Assembly (NCBI GenBank): GCA_903825305.1
Contig: CAIKAC010000005.1
Span: 1 to 64,000 of the forward strand
Source: an uncultured Actinomycetes bacterium
Lineage (GTDB): Bacteria; Actinomycetota; Acidimicrobiia; Acidimicrobiales; RAAP-2
Reading direction: 5' to 3'
Length of the DNA: 64,000 bases
This document shows, in pieces, positions 42,792 to 52,068 of this stretch (its first letter is position 1; the number at the start of each line of letters is the position of its first letter). The position numbers and the translations under genes were made by a program. The notes under the pieces were generated by a model, which was given only the letters and a program-made list of their open reading frames with translations, searched no databases and was not told where the DNA came from.

Positions 42792-44063
42792 TCAGCCTGC
42801 CTGCTGCGTGGTCGACGTCGTGGAAACCCCGGGAGTAGTGGTCGTTGTCGTAGTGGGATTCAGCGAGGCCGCGGCTTTATGTTCTTGCACCAAATTGTTG
42901 ATGTAAGCATTGGCCGCTTGCTTACTTGGTTCAATCACCCCAGCTTCGAGTTGCGCTAACCGTATGGCCAACACATCCTTCGTGGTGGTCGTGGTGACCT
43001 CGTTGAGTGACGGGTGGAACCAGAGCAGGCCACCAGGACGTCCTTGATAGATCACTAAGGAGTCACCCTTCGTCGTGACGTAGTACGAACTCTGCTCGTA
43101 CCACCACACAAAGCCGATCGCGCCCACTAATACCAGTGCAATAGCGCCGACCAATAAGCCCGTTCGCAAGGTAATCGCTCGTCGCATTCCGAGGCGGCGA
43201 CGACGCGCCAGCCATCCTTCGTCTCTCTTGCTTGTGACGTCATCAACCTCGGTGGGACGAGGAACCACCACTTTGGCAGCCGGCGCGGATTCAGCCATGA
43301 CCGGCGCCGAAGGCAATGGCTCAGGAATCGCTGCTGGACCCCGACCAGTTTGGCTGATGTCAACAATGACCACGCTGATGTTGTCTTGACCACCATTGGC
43401 ATTTGCTCGACGCACTAAATCGGCTGCAGCGGCATTCGGGTCTTCGATATTTCCAAGCACCAGGGCAATTTCTTCGTCGGAAACTTCATTACTCAGACCA
43501 TCTGAGCAGAGCAGTATGCGATCGCCGTCAAAGAGTTCAAGATCAAAGAGATCGACCTCGAAATCATTCATTCCCAACACCCGGGTAATAACGTGTCGTT
43601 GCCCGTGGTGCGCAGCTTCTTCAGCGGTGATTTCTCCAGCTCGCATTAACTCTGCGGATACTGAGTGATCGTTCGTTACTTGCCGGAGCCCAGCGCCTTG
43701 GTAGTGATAGGCCCGCGAGTCACCCACATTGGCAATGACCATGTGATCGCCAAGAACGTCGCGTACCAACATCGCTGCAACGACGGTGGTACCCATTCCC
43801 CCTAGTTCCGGGTCTTCCAACGATCGGCGAATGACTTCTTCATTGGCCCGTTTGATTCCAACAACCATGGCGTCGGCATCAGCCGCGACCAGAGCTTCCA
43901 TGCGAAGGGTGTCAACACAGGCCTTCGAGGCCACTTCTCCACCCGCATGGCCACCCATGCCGTCAGCAACACAAAACAGGGTGTCGGTAATCAGAACCGA
44001 ATCTTGGTTGACTGCTCGAACCCGTCCTGGATCGGTAGCCGAGCCAGCCCGAAGGACCGTCAC
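42792..44063 (-). CDS. pstP: PP2C-type Ser/Thr phosphatase
   Basis: The 423-residue phosphatase has an N-terminal PP2C domain: NQDSVLI, CVADGMGGHAGGEVAS, VIANVGDSRAYHYQ, LLCSDGLSNEVSDEEI, all with metal-binding aspartates. Then comes a membrane helix (LRTGLLVGAIALVLVGAIGFVWWY) near 300, an extracellular part, and a Thr-rich tail TTTTTTPGVSTTSTTQQ. It reverses PknB. Its start overlaps fhaB by 4 bp. Confidence 0.93.
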   Translation of the reverse strand: MTVLRAGSATDPGRVRAVNQDSVLITDTLFCVADGMGGHAGGEVASKACVDTLRMEALVAADADAMVVGIKRANEEVIRRSLEDPELGGMGTTVVAAMLVRDVLGDHMVIANVGDSRAYHYQGAGLRQVTNDHSVSAELMRAGEITAEEAAHHGQRHVITRVLGMNDFEVDLFDLELFDGDRILLCSDGLSNEVSDEEIALVLGNIEDPNAAAADLVRRANANGGQDNISVVIVDISQTGRGPAAIPEPLPSAPVMAESAPAAKVVVPRPTEVDDVTSKRDEGWLARRRRLGMRRAITLRTGLLVGAIALVLVGAIGFVWWYEQSSYYVTTKGDSLVIYQGRPGGLLWFHPSLNEVTTTTTKDVLAIRLAQLEAGVIEPSKQAANAYINNLVQEHKAAASLNPTTTTTTTPGVSTTSTTQQAG

Positions 44064-44527
44064 CGAGTGACCTCAAGAATGGTCGCACCCACCTGAACCA
44101 GATCCCCCCTGGTGAGTCGAGTGGGTCGAACAATACGTTCAGCATTGACGTAGGTGCCGTTGGTCGATCCCAGATCTTCTGCCATCAAGTGACTTCCAGC
44201 TCGGAAAATTTTGGCGTGCTGCGTTGAGGCGTAGACATCATCGTCAATAGAAAGACTGCAAGCCGACGAACGCCCAATGGTGAAATCCTTATCAGGCAGA
44301 ATCGAAAAACGTTTACCCGCCAGTGAGGATGGCTCAACCACTTCCACATTGAAGCCACGGGTGCGTTGCTTGAGTTCTTTTTCGCGACGCCTGCCGCCAG
44401 GAGCCGTCTCTACGAATACGGCACGCACGACCCGAGCAAAAAAGATGAAGATCAAGATGACGACAAACCATTGCAGCGGTCGAACGATCGCTTGATAGTT
44501 CTGGGCGGCGAGAAGGAGCGAACTCAC
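44060..44527 (-). CDS. fhaB: FHA-domain protein (FhaB-like)
   Basis: The 155-residue protein has an N-terminal helix (PLQWFVVILIFIFFARVVRAV), then an FHA domain: FTIGRSSACSLSIDDD, YASTQHAKIF, DLGSTNGTYVN. FHA binds phosphothreonine on PknB or its targets; the homologue FhaB/FipA works in septal peptidoglycan synthesis. GTG start at 44527 overlaps the fhaA stop (GTGA). Confidence 0.92.
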   Translation of the reverse strand: MSSLLLAAQNYQAIVRPLQWFVVILIFIFFARVVRAVFVETAPGGRRREKELKQRTRGFNVEVVEPSSLAGKRFSILPDKDFTIGRSSACSLSIDDDVYASTQHAKIFRAGSHLMAEDLGSTNGTYVNAERIVRPTRLTRGDLVQVGATILEVTR

Positions 44528-45177
44528 TGGATCTCGATGGTCATCCTCGCGGTGCCAACACCAATCTCGTCGCCGTTGGCCACCACGGCTCGCTGCACTT
44601 TGGTTCCATTTACGGTGGTGCCGTTCGTTGACCCCAGATCCATCACGCTGACCTCGTCTCCGTGGCGACTGATTTGGGCGTGGCGGCGAGAAATAGACGC
44701 GTCCGTTACCGTGATTTCGCATTCGGGAAGTCGCCCAATCACGAAGGTTTGTCCATCTCCCAAGGTCAAGCGGGAGCCATCAGGTGTCGTAATAATGACC
44801 GGCAGTTCACCTTCTCGCACAAGTGCGGTGATTTCTAGATCACCTGTCTTGAGTCGCGGGTTCTCGAAAATGTCAACTTCGACGGGGCCCAGGAGGTGAT
44901 ACTGCTCAACCATTGCGTGTTCGCGAGCGGCTTCGGCTAATTCGCGAACCAAAGCATCGACATAGTCTTCAAAGCGATCTACGTCTTCCGGAGACAGGCG
45001 AACTTCAAAGATGTTTGGCGCTACTACCCGATTACGAGTGCCCACACGACGTGCCATATCCATCTCGCGAGTCAAGCGACGGCCAATCTCAACTGGTTGA
45101 AGCTGACTCTTGAACGGTCGGGTCAATGAACCCTCCACAAACCGCTCGAGTTTGGCCTCAAATCGCTTTAGCCCCAT
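44524..45177 (-). CDS. fhaA: DUF3662-FHA protein (FhaA-like)
   Basis: The 217-residue protein starts GLKRFEAKLERFVEGSLTRPF (DUF3662) and ends in an FHA domain: VIGRLPECEITVTDASISRRHAQIS, DLGSTNGTTVN. It lacks the long low-complexity linker of mycobacterial FhaA. It interacts with MviN-type lipid II flippase in mycobacteria. First gene of the fhaA-fhaB-pstP-pbpA-pknB operon; SD GGAGG precedes the ATG. Confidence 0.93.
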   Translation of the reverse strand: MGLKRFEAKLERFVEGSLTRPFKSQLQPVEIGRRLTREMDMARRVGTRNRVVAPNIFEVRLSPEDVDRFEDYVDALVRELAEAAREHAMVEQYHLLGPVEVDIFENPRLKTGDLEITALVREGELPVIITTPDGSRLTLGDGQTFVIGRLPECEITVTDASISRRHAQISRHGDEVSVMDLGSTNGTTVNGTKVQRAVVANGDEIGVGTARMTIEIQ

Positions 45178-45267
45178 AGTGCCTCCATGCTACCGGCGAA
45201 GGGCGCCGAGAATCGGCCAGCCGTGGAATTAACCCAAGTCCGTCATGTAGGATTTCTACTCCATCAC

Positions 45268-45352
<85 letters not shown>

Positions 45353-45580
45353 GACGCAGCGCAGAGAACACTCGGCAATTTGCGATCGCCAAAGTTCGAC
45401 TTAACCAAGACGAGGACAAATCTGCGATTCTCCCCTTGGTGCCGGCGTTGCCGCCATCGAAGCCCTCCCTTTGGCTCGGTGCGCACACGATCGAAACCCC
45501 AAGGATGGTGTTCCTTCCGCATGTTGAACGCCGGCTGGAGACTTCCGAGATCACACCCTTCGAGGAGTGGATCCCTGGTT

Positions 45581-47332
45581 TTACTTACCTACCGTCCGTG
45601 ACTTCCTGCGGCGGGATAAGGCGAGGATTAGTCCGCCCAGTGCGAAGCACCCTCCAGCGATGGCCCGCTGAAGCTCAAAATTGCCACCTGTTGTGGCGAG
45701 CGCTACCTGCTGGCCCAGCGTGGTGCTCGGTGTGGTGCCCATCGAGGTTGGTGGTGTCGAGGTTGGCGGTGTCGAGGTTGGCGGTGTCGAGGTTGGTGGT
45801 GTCGAGGTTGGTGGTGTCGAGGTTGGCGGTGTTGAGGTTGGCGGTGTTGAGGTTGGCGGTGTTGAGGTTGGCGGTGTCGAGGTTGGTGGTGTCGAGGTTG
45901 GTGGTGTCGAGGTTGGTGGTGTCGAGGTTGGCGGTGTCGGCGTCAATGCATCCACAACGAAAGCTTGCTCTTGGCTTCCACCATCGGTGAAGACTCCACC
46001 GGCGCCGCAGATCCCAGCCGACGGACATGAGATCGCACTAATTTGACCGCTGCCCCCGGCATTGAGGGTGCCGAAGTTGGATACCTCTTGGGCTTGACCC
46101 CATGTTCCGTTGCTCTGATCAACGACGAATGCTTGACCCTGTCGTGAACCATCTCCGTAGAACCCACCGGCGCTGCAGTTGCCCGCTGTAGGGCAAGAGA
46201 TGGAATCGACCATTGAGTTCGAGAAATTGAGCGTCGCGATGTTCGGCACCTCTTGGGCTTGGCCCCACGTGCCATTTATCTCGTCGATGACGAGGGCCTG
46301 CTGATTGCCCACGTTGTCTGAGTACATTCCACCCGCGCTGCAGTTACCCGGAGACGCACACGAGACGGTAGTGATTTGGGCCATCCCCCCGGTGTTGAGG
46401 GTGGCCGTATTCGGTGCCTCTTGGGCTTGGCCCCACGTGCCATTTGTCTCGTCGTCGACAAACGCTTGGGTGCGATAGCGGGAGCTGCTGTAGTAGCCGC
46501 CCGCGCTACAGTTCCCCGGCGATCCACACGAGATAGACAGCACCTCGGAATTGGCGACATTGTTGGGCGCGATGTTTGGGACCGATTGAGCTTGGCCCCA
46601 GGTGCCGTTTGTCTCGTCGACAACGATCGGTTGGTTGTACGAGCCGTCGAAGGTGTAGCCACCGGCGCTGCAGTTTCCTGCTGTGGGGCAAGAGATCGAG
46701 AGCAGGTTTCCGTAACTAGTTCCAACGATGCCCTGAACCGAACCCCAAACTCCACCCACTTCATCGATGGCGAACGCTTGAGCGAAGATGTTGTTGGTAA
46801 AGAAACCACCGGCGCTGCAGTTCCCGGGCGACGTGCAGGAGATCGACTCGAGTTGTGCGTTGCCGCGAGTGGACTCGGCACCCGCCACCTCTTGGGCTTG
46901 ACCCCAGGTTCCGTTGCTTTGATCGACGACGAACGCCTTTGAATTCCCGCTGCTGTCGAGATATGCCCCTACGGCGCTGCAGTTTCCGGCTGTAGGGCAA
47001 GAGATCGAATTGACCTGTGCACCTCCACGGACGCTAAGCGATCCGGCCATCTGCTGCGCATTACCCCAGACGCCGTTGGTCTCGTCTGCGACGAAGGCGT
47101 ACTGGACCTGCGCGGCATCGGTGTAAAAACCACCGGCACTGCAGTTGCCCGAGGAGGTGCATGAAATGGACAGAACGTTGGCGGACCCGCCGGCGTTGAG
47201 TACCCCGATGTTAGGGACCGCTTGGGCCTGACCCCAGGTGGCGATGGCCGTGGCGGTACCCACGCCAAAGAACCCGACACCACCGAGGGTAAGGAAAAAG
47301 CCCGCAATCACTGTCGAAATCTTTAGTTTCAT
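45581..47332 (-). CDS. Sortase-anchored surface protein with eight Cys-pair repeats and a (PPTST)n stalk
   Basis: The 583-residue protein has a signal peptide (VIAGFFLTLGGVGFFGVGTA). Eight imperfect ~50-residue repeats follow, each with S-I-S-C-x5-C-x-A-G-G, then QAFVVDETNGTWGQAQEVPN-like strands, suggesting a β-propeller whose blades are each stapled by a disulfide. Next is a stalk of about 13 PPTST units, then LATTGG, a hydrophobic helix and RRRKSR: a sortase-type sorting signal with LATTG for LPxTG. The start at 47332 has an AGGA site. Likely an outer-surface ligand-binding protein; no enzyme motif is seen. Confidence 0.8.
   Translation of the reverse strand: MKLKISTVIAGFFLTLGGVGFFGVGTATAIATWGQAQAVPNIGVLNAGGSANVLSISCTSSGNCSAGGFYTDAAQVQYAFVADETNGVWGNAQQMAGSLSVRGGAQVNSISCPTAGNCSAVGAYLDSSGNSKAFVVDQSNGTWGQAQEVAGAESTRGNAQLESISCTSPGNCSAGGFFTNNIFAQAFAIDEVGGVWGSVQGIVGTSYGNLLSISCPTAGNCSAGGYTFDGSYNQPIVVDETNGTWGQAQSVPNIAPNNVANSEVLSISCGSPGNCSAGGYYSSSRYRTQAFVDDETNGTWGQAQEAPNTATLNTGGMAQITTVSCASPGNCSAGGMYSDNVGNQQALVIDEINGTWGQAQEVPNIATLNFSNSMVDSISCPTAGNCSAGGFYGDGSRQGQAFVVDQSNGTWGQAQEVSNFGTLNAGGSGQISAISCPSAGICGAGGVFTDGGSQEQAFVVDALTPTPPTSTPPTSTPPTSTPPTSTPPTSTPPTSTPPTSTPPTSTPPTSTPPTSTPPTSTPPTSTPPTSMGTTPSTTLGQQVALATTGGNFELQRAIAGGCFALGGLILALSRRRKSRTVGK
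45742..45939 (-). repeat. 15-bp minisatellite encoding the PPTST stalk
   Basis: About 13 tandem copies of GGTGTCGAGGTTGGC or close variants (plus strand). Differences are almost all at third codon positions (GGC/GGT and GTC/GTT), so the protein repeat is perfect while the DNA is slightly diverged. Each unit is 15 bp, so gain or loss keeps the reading frame and changes stalk length. Confidence 0.95.
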
Positions 47333-47371
47333 CTCTTCGGTTCCTTTCAGGCTGCCGCGGAGTCCTTCAGA

Positions 47372-47400
47372 ACCATACTGTATGTCTCCATTGGAGACAA
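47372..47400 (-). promoter_or_regulatory. Promoter of the surface-protein gene, with TetR-type palindrome
   Basis: Minus-strand -35 TTGTCT (47395-47400), 17-bp spacer, -10 TATGGT (47372-47377). Between them TGTCTCCA-T-TGGAGACA (47383-47399), perfect 8-bp arms with a 1-base spacer, overlaps the -35 box. A TetR gene diverges 160 bp away. A bound dimer would block RNA polymerase. Confidence 0.68.
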
Positions 47401-47560
47401 ACCGCGAGGATCGGGCTTTTTGGGCACCATGATCACAAGGGGCGTGGACAGTTGGCGATGCGTAATCCGCAGATTTGCCCAGCCTCATACGTCCCCTTCC
47501 ATTGCGACGTGCGACGGGTCTGGTGGTTGCCGTTGTGCTCCCTGACTTAGAGTGAGGCCC

Positions 47561-48163
47561 ATGGCAGCAGCACCCAAGCCTCGGGTCAAAAGCGAAGACG
47601 CTAAGGCGCGCCTCATCGAGGCCACCATTCAACTGCTGCAGGAATCGTCCGTATTCGAGATCTCGACGCGAGCGATCGGCGAACGAGCGGATCTCGACCG
47701 ACGAGCCATCACTCGGCAATTCGGTGGGGAAACCGAGCTATTCATCGCCACGCTCGAGGAGCTCGCGCTTCGGACCATTCGAAGTGCAGAAGCACTACCA
47801 GAACATACGTCTGACTACCGGATTCCCGAATGGATCATTCGCACCAATCTGTGGGCATTTCTGATTCTCTCCGGAGTGGACCCGGAAAGACTCAAAGCAA
47901 TCCAAGCAATCCCCAAAGGTGAAGCTCTGGCGTTACAGATCATCGGCCTTACCGAAGATGCACCACGCGTGATTCAAGAGGCTTTCCTTACCCTGCTTCA
48001 GGCGATCTCAGTTTCAGGAACCTTCTTTGGACCGTCATCCCCCCGTGACACTCCGCAAAATAGACAAGTCATCTATCTCATGCTTCGCTACCTTGCGTCG
48101 CTCGGGACAGATTTGCCTCAGCTCATTGGTCTTGAAAGCGTTCCTCCCCAAACTCCGCAATAG
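47561..48163 (+). CDS. TetR-family regulator
   Basis: The 200-residue protein opens KSEDAKARLIEATIQLLQES, ISTRAIGERADLDRRAITRQFGGETELF: the TetR helix-turn-helix, although the canonical Y-x-H-F is replaced by I-T-R-Q-F. The C-terminus is an all-helical ligand domain. It is divergent from the surface-protein gene, so the palindrome in that promoter is its probable operator. The ATG at 47561 is preferred to a GTG nine bases earlier. Confidence 0.82.
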   Translation: MAAAPKPRVKSEDAKARLIEATIQLLQESSVFEISTRAIGERADLDRRAITRQFGGETELFIATLEELALRTIRSAEALPEHTSDYRIPEWIIRTNLWAFLILSGVDPERLKAIQAIPKGEALALQIIGLTEDAPRVIQEAFLTLLQAISVSGTFFGPSSPRDTPQNRQVIYLMLRYLASLGTDLPQLIGLESVPPQTPQ

Positions 48164-48299
48164 CCCTTGTCTGGCCAATATCAAGAAGGAACTCGCCCCA
48201 CACCACACATGAATAGTGAAGGTCAGTGACCGCATATTTCGCGGCGCCAAAGCCAAGCACACTCCTCGCCATCTCTCGATGTCAACTCATGGGTCGTCA

Positions 48300-48683
48300 T
48301 TAGTTCCCCTTGTGAGTCTCGAAGGTGGTGGCGCGGTTTCGTAGCATCTCGTCGGTCTCAGGATCGTCCATGAGTTCCCACACTTCTTGACTACAGCGAC
48401 ATGCTGCGGCCGTCTTTGCTGCCCACTTCAGTGCTTCTTCACGAGTTAGAACGTCAACCACACAGAAGCCACCAAGCGATTCGGGATGGCCCCCGACACT
48501 CACTTCTCCATCGGTGCCCACAACATTCGAGATTTGATCCTGGATGCCCGCACCAAAGACCCACACCCCTGCATCAATCGCCTCTTGGACGACTCGGTGG
48601 GCGTCGCGTCCCACTTCGGGGAATTCCTCAGGACGAATGTCATCCATGGCATGAGCATCAAATGCAATGAGGTATCGAGTCAT
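48300..48683 (-). CDS. YCII-related protein
   Basis: The 127-residue protein begins TRYLIAFDAHAMDDI and has VWVFGAGIQDQISNV and GGFCVVDVLTREEALKWAAKTAAA, the ferredoxin-like YCII/DGPF fold. Such proteins are often linked to sigma factors in actinobacteria but function is unknown. The SD AAGGAG precedes the ATG at 48683. Confidence 0.75.
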   Translation of the reverse strand: MTRYLIAFDAHAMDDIRPEEFPEVGRDAHRVVQEAIDAGVWVFGAGIQDQISNVVGTDGEVSVGGHPESLGGFCVVDVLTREEALKWAAKTAAACRCSQEVWELMDDPETDEMLRNRATTFETHKGN

Positions 48684-48769
48684 CGGGCTCCTTCTCGCCA
48701 ACGGGCACCCTAGTCTCGACCCTCTCACCCAATCAGATTCCCGCCGTCGAGGCGAGAGATTCCGCGCCC

Positions 48770-49366
48770 TTAATGGCCGAAGAAATAACCACCGTTATGG
48801 GCATAGGGCGCAATGAGCATTGCTGCGACCACTCCGAGGACAAGCGAGCTCAGTGTGACCCACACCCGACTCGAAGCTCCGGCAACTTGACGGCGTGTCC
48901 GGCTCATCAGATCTCGTGGGCCGTATTGGATGGTTTCTTTCAAGTGAGCCAGCACGTGAATCGCCATGGTGAAGAACCAAAGCACGAAGGATGCTCGGTG
49001 TAAGAACCAGAGCTGTTGATACATCGACTTCGGGGCCCAAACGACCAGTCCCACCCCAGAGAACAACAACACCACGGTCAACACCACCAGGACGGGGCCA
49101 AATAATCGCAGAATTATGAACGGCGGCCCCTTCTTCACATATTCAGGATCGCCCGTGTAGTAGCGAACCATTCTCCAAGATGTACTGCCAACTTTGTAGA
49201 GAACCGGGGGAATGACCAAGGTGCCGAGCAGAATATGAAGGCGCGTGTTGCTTTGCGCCAGGGGCACCGTCAGACCAACCACGAACAAGGTCAGCAGCAA
49301 CACGATGGCGAGAAGCGCGGTGAGGCGTTCGTTGCCTTCGACGCTTGATCGTGGGTTTTTTGCCAT
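48770..49366 (-). CDS. Cytochrome b561-like membrane protein
   Basis: The 198-residue protein has five hydrophobic helices, with candidate heme histidines in RLHILLGTLVIPP, WFLHRASFVLWF and MAIHVLAHLKE, as in DUF4405 or b561-type cytochromes that shuttle electrons across the membrane. No partner gene is next to it. The ATG at 49366 gives the Lys/Pro-rich start AKNPRSSVEG. Divergent from a TetR gene. Confidence 0.68.
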   Translation of the reverse strand: MAKNPRSSVEGNERLTALLAIVLLLTLFVVGLTVPLAQSNTRLHILLGTLVIPPVLYKVGSTSWRMVRYYTGDPEYVKKGPPFIILRLFGPVLVVLTVVLLFSGVGLVVWAPKSMYQQLWFLHRASFVLWFFTMAIHVLAHLKETIQYGPRDLMSRTRRQVAGASSRVWVTLSSLVLGVVAAMLIAPYAHNGGYFFGH

Positions 49367-49493
49367 AGTTCCATACAAAATAGAACCTTCCGCGTATGAG
49401 ATCACCTTCGTTAATCAACTTCTTATCAGGGTGTTCTTGTCCGGTAGATAGCGCTGTAGCGTCAAAATTCCCGAGGCGCAGTAGATTTGCCCG

Positions 49494-50129
49494 GTGGCTA
49501 AACGACGTCTCGACGCTGTGATTGAAGTCGACAGCAAGACACGCTTCCTCGATGCCGCAATCACGATGCTTGATGCTGGGGGCGAGGCCGCACTGCGTAT
49601 CGACGAGCTAGCCAAGCAAGTTGGTGTTGCCAAGACGTCGCTGTATCACCACTTTGGCGACAGAGAAGGTTTGATCGTTGCCGCTCAAGCTGAGCGATAC
49701 CGAAGGTCCATACTCGTCGGGATTGACAACATCCTCGCCGCCGTCGAATCCTGCGAAACCAAGGAGGAATTCCTCGGTATTTTCCCGGCCCTCGTTGATG
49801 CATGGTCGGGCGAGGACGGAAAGGCTCGTCGGCGTATGCGCGTCGAAGTCTTGGGGTCCTCGGTGTCGCGTGAACGTCTGCGATCAGCCATTGTTGAAGC
49901 CACCCATGCCGTGGCCGAGGACGTGGCCGTTGTGATTCGCGCAGGGCAGCGTCAAGAATGGATTGCGCCTGAACACGACGCGTACCTTTTTTCTTCCTGG
50001 CTCATTGGCCATATGAACACCCGCTACTTAGCCGAAATTACTGGTGACGAGACGAGGATGCAATCTTGGAACGACTACACCAAGGTCATGTTCCACGCCA
50101 TGCTCACCAGTCAGCCTTTGCGGCCCTGA
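49494..50129 (+). CDS. TetR-family regulator
   Basis: The 211-residue protein has the standard TetR N-terminus: SKTRFLDAAITMLDAGGEAALRI (ending the first helix), DELAKQVGVAKTSLYHHFGDREGLI. The C-terminal helices form a ligand domain. GTG start at 49494. It diverges from the cytochrome-like gene at 49366, its most likely target. Confidence 0.88.
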   Translation: MAKRRLDAVIEVDSKTRFLDAAITMLDAGGEAALRIDELAKQVGVAKTSLYHHFGDREGLIVAAQAERYRRSILVGIDNILAAVESCETKEEFLGIFPALVDAWSGEDGKARRRMRVEVLGSSVSRERLRSAIVEATHAVAEDVAVVIRAGQRQEWIAPEHDAYLFSSWLIGHMNTRYLAEITGDETRMQSWNDYTKVMFHAMLTSQPLRP

Positions 50130-50174
50130 TTCTGCACATTGATTCATGCCACGCTGACGAAGCGGTTTTCGCGT

Positions 50175-50435
50175 TCAGCCGAAATGCGCCCAGTGGGTCG
50201 CGATAATTAGCAAGATGCCAGCAATGCTCAGGGCCGCCCCCGCAACCACGGTTCTGAATCGTGCCCACTTCAGCGCTGGCAATTGTGAAGCGACGAGCCA
50301 AATTCCCGAAATCACCATCAACAAGAAGGCATACTCAACAAGCAGTACCCCAGTTTGGTGGCTGAGTGCGATCACCTCCTGATCGTAGTGAGCGCCGTAG
50401 GTACCTGCTCTGCATGCACCGAATTGAAACTTCAT
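50175..50435 (-). CDS. Small two-helix membrane protein
   Basis: The product has at most 86 residues and two membrane helices (VLLVEYAFLLMVISGIWLVAS and VVAGAALSIAGILLIIA). Start uncertain: the ATG at 50435 has no SD, while a perfect AGGAGGTGATC lies inside the frame near 50385 without a fitting start codon after it. Family unknown. Confidence 0.5.
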   Translation of the reverse strand: MKFQFGACRAGTYGAHYDQEVIALSHQTGVLLVEYAFLLMVISGIWLVASQLPALKWARFRTVVAGAALSIAGILLIIATHWAHFG

Positions 50436-50469
50436 TCAGGCAGAATGCACACAAAGAAAGGCCGGTGGC

Positions 50470-51111
50470 GTGTTAGTTCGATCGTGGGATGCAGCAAGAA
50501 GCGAAGAGGAATGGCAGATCTGGATGGATCAAGGCCACGACTTTGGCGTTTTGTCAGCCAATGGTCTCGATGGGGAAGCTCCCGTTGTGGTTCCAACCCA
50601 CTTTCTCCTCGACAACGCGATTATTTGGTTGCACCTCGCCCAGGACAACCCAATCTTCGAACGGATACTCGAAAACTCAGCTGTGTCGTTCTCGGTGATC
50701 GACGACTACACCTTCATTCCTGGCAATTGGCGTGCGGCGCCAGGAGTCAACCCGAGTGACGGAGTTCCAACGAGCTATTACGCAGCCGTGGTGTTCCAAG
50801 GCACGGCAAGCATCATCGATGACGATGAAGCCAAGGCTGAGATTTTGCGTCGACAACTCGCCCATTTTCAACCCGAAGGCAACTACGCCCCCATGGAGGT
50901 AGGTGTCAAACCCTACGGACCGATGCTCAAAGGCATCCGTGGTCTTCGTATCGACATCACGAGCGTCAAGGCCAAATTCAAAAATGATGACCACAAGCCA
51001 GAAGATCTCGCTGACACTGTCGCCACGGGTCTTCGAACTCGCAACGGCGCCCGAGATGCCGGAGCGCTCGCGCAACTGCTTCGGCGTCGAGCAGAAAAGT
51101 CTGCTGAGTAA
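50470..51111 (+). CDS. PaiB-like FMN-binding protein
   Basis: The 213-residue split-barrel protein has PVVVPTHFLLDNAIIWLHLAQDNPIF and FIPGNWRAAPGVNPSDGVPTSYYAAVVFQG, then YGPMLKGIRGLRIDITSVKAKFK; the P-T-x-Y-Y motif and the final KAKFK are PaiB traits. PaiB members bind FMN and were first named as transcriptional repressors. Starts with GTG at 50470. Confidence 0.82.
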   Translation: MLVRSWDAARSEEEWQIWMDQGHDFGVLSANGLDGEAPVVVPTHFLLDNAIIWLHLAQDNPIFERILENSAVSFSVIDDYTFIPGNWRAAPGVNPSDGVPTSYYAAVVFQGTASIIDDDEAKAEILRRQLAHFQPEGNYAPMEVGVKPYGPMLKGIRGLRIDITSVKAKFKNDDHKPEDLADTVATGLRTRNGARDAGALAQLLRRRAEKSAE

Positions 51112-51114
51112 GCG

Positions 51115-52068
51115 TTAAATCATCAGCGCTGGCTCGTGGCGCACCGATACCGTGACGGCATCGCCCACTGACAAGCTAAGGGTCTCAGCTTCCCTCGTAC
51201 TGAGTTGCACCCAGCAACTTGTGTCGTGCTCGGTGCGAAGATCGACTCGGACTTCAAAACCGAAGTTCTGAATTGCCGTGACTACCGCGTGTTCTCCCGG
51301 CGCGTTTGCTCCACGGATTTCCAAATCATGGGGACGAACGGGAACTCCTCCGAAATTCGTGATGGGACCCAAAAACCCCTGCACAAATTCATTGGAAGGC
51401 GAAGCGTAGATATGACGAGGATCTCCCGTTTGTTGAATGGCGCCCTCAGCCATGATGATCAACTGGTCAGCAACTTCCATTGCCTCTTGTTGGTCGTGAG
51501 TGACCATGATGGTGGTCACTGGAATGCGATGGTGAAAATCTCGCAGCCAGCTGCGCAACTCAACGCGAACTTGGGCATCTAGGGCTCCAAAGGGTTCATC
51601 AAGCAAGAGGACTCGAGGTTCAATAGCCAAGGCGCGCGCTAAGGCCATACGTTGCCGTTCTCCACCGGAAAGCTGTGATGGGTAGCGATTCGCCTTATCG
51701 GAAAGACGCACGATCTCAAGCAGTTCGCCAACACGTCGATCAATGTCTGCGCGAGATTGTTTACGGACTTTGAGTCCGAAGCCCACGTTCTTTGCCACGG
51801 TCATGTGGCGGAAGGGCGCATAGTGCTGAAAACAGAAGCCAATGTTTCGATCGCGCACGTCTTGAAAGGTGACGTCTTGGCCATCGATTGCCACTGTTCC
51901 TGAATCGAGCGTCTCGAGCCCTGCAATCAAGCGAAGCAAGGTGGACTTGCCCGACCCCGATGGACCCAAAATGACCGTTAGGGAACCGTCATCAATAGAA
52001 GTGGTCACGTCATCAACAACTCGGCGTGATCCATATGACTTCGTAACGCGATTAAGCAAGATCGCCAC
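51115..52068 (-). CDS. cysA: Sulfate/thiosulfate ABC ATPase
   Basis: The 317-residue ATPase has Walker A GPSGSGKST, signature LSGGERQRMALARAL, Walker B VLLLDEPFGAL and H-loop MVTHDQQEA, and a C-terminal TOBE-like part with FLGPITNFGGVPVRPHDLEI, typical of CysA. GTG start at 52068, overlapping cysW by 17 bp. Last gene of a sulfate uptake operon. Confidence 0.92.
   Translation of the reverse strand: MAILLNRVTKSYGSRRVVDDVTTSIDDGSLTVILGPSGSGKSTLLRLIAGLETLDSGTVAIDGQDVTFQDVRDRNIGFCFQHYAPFRHMTVAKNVGFGLKVRKQSRADIDRRVGELLEIVRLSDKANRYPSQLSGGERQRMALARALAIEPRVLLLDEPFGALDAQVRVELRSWLRDFHHRIPVTTIMVTHDQQEAMEVADQLIIMAEGAIQQTGDPRHIYASPSNEFVQGFLGPITNFGGVPVRPHDLEIRGANAPGEHAVVTAIQNFGFEVRVDLRTEHDTSCWVQLSTREAETLSLSVGDAVTVSVRHEPALMI

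Noticed and set aside
45742-45939. CRISPR-like periodic repeat
   Set aside because: Units are directly tandem with no spacers and encode protein; no cas genes in the window.
45675-46028. Pentapeptide-like repeats (ANLDT/TNLDT) in another minus frame, and VGGVE repeats on plus
   Set aside because: They are shadow translations of the 15-bp minisatellite; the frame with signal peptide, repeats and sorting signal is the real one.
50378-50390. Perfect Shine-Dalgarno AGGAGGTGATC inside the small membrane-protein frame
   Set aside because: No ATG, GTG or TTG at a workable distance in any frame, so it cannot be assigned to a start.
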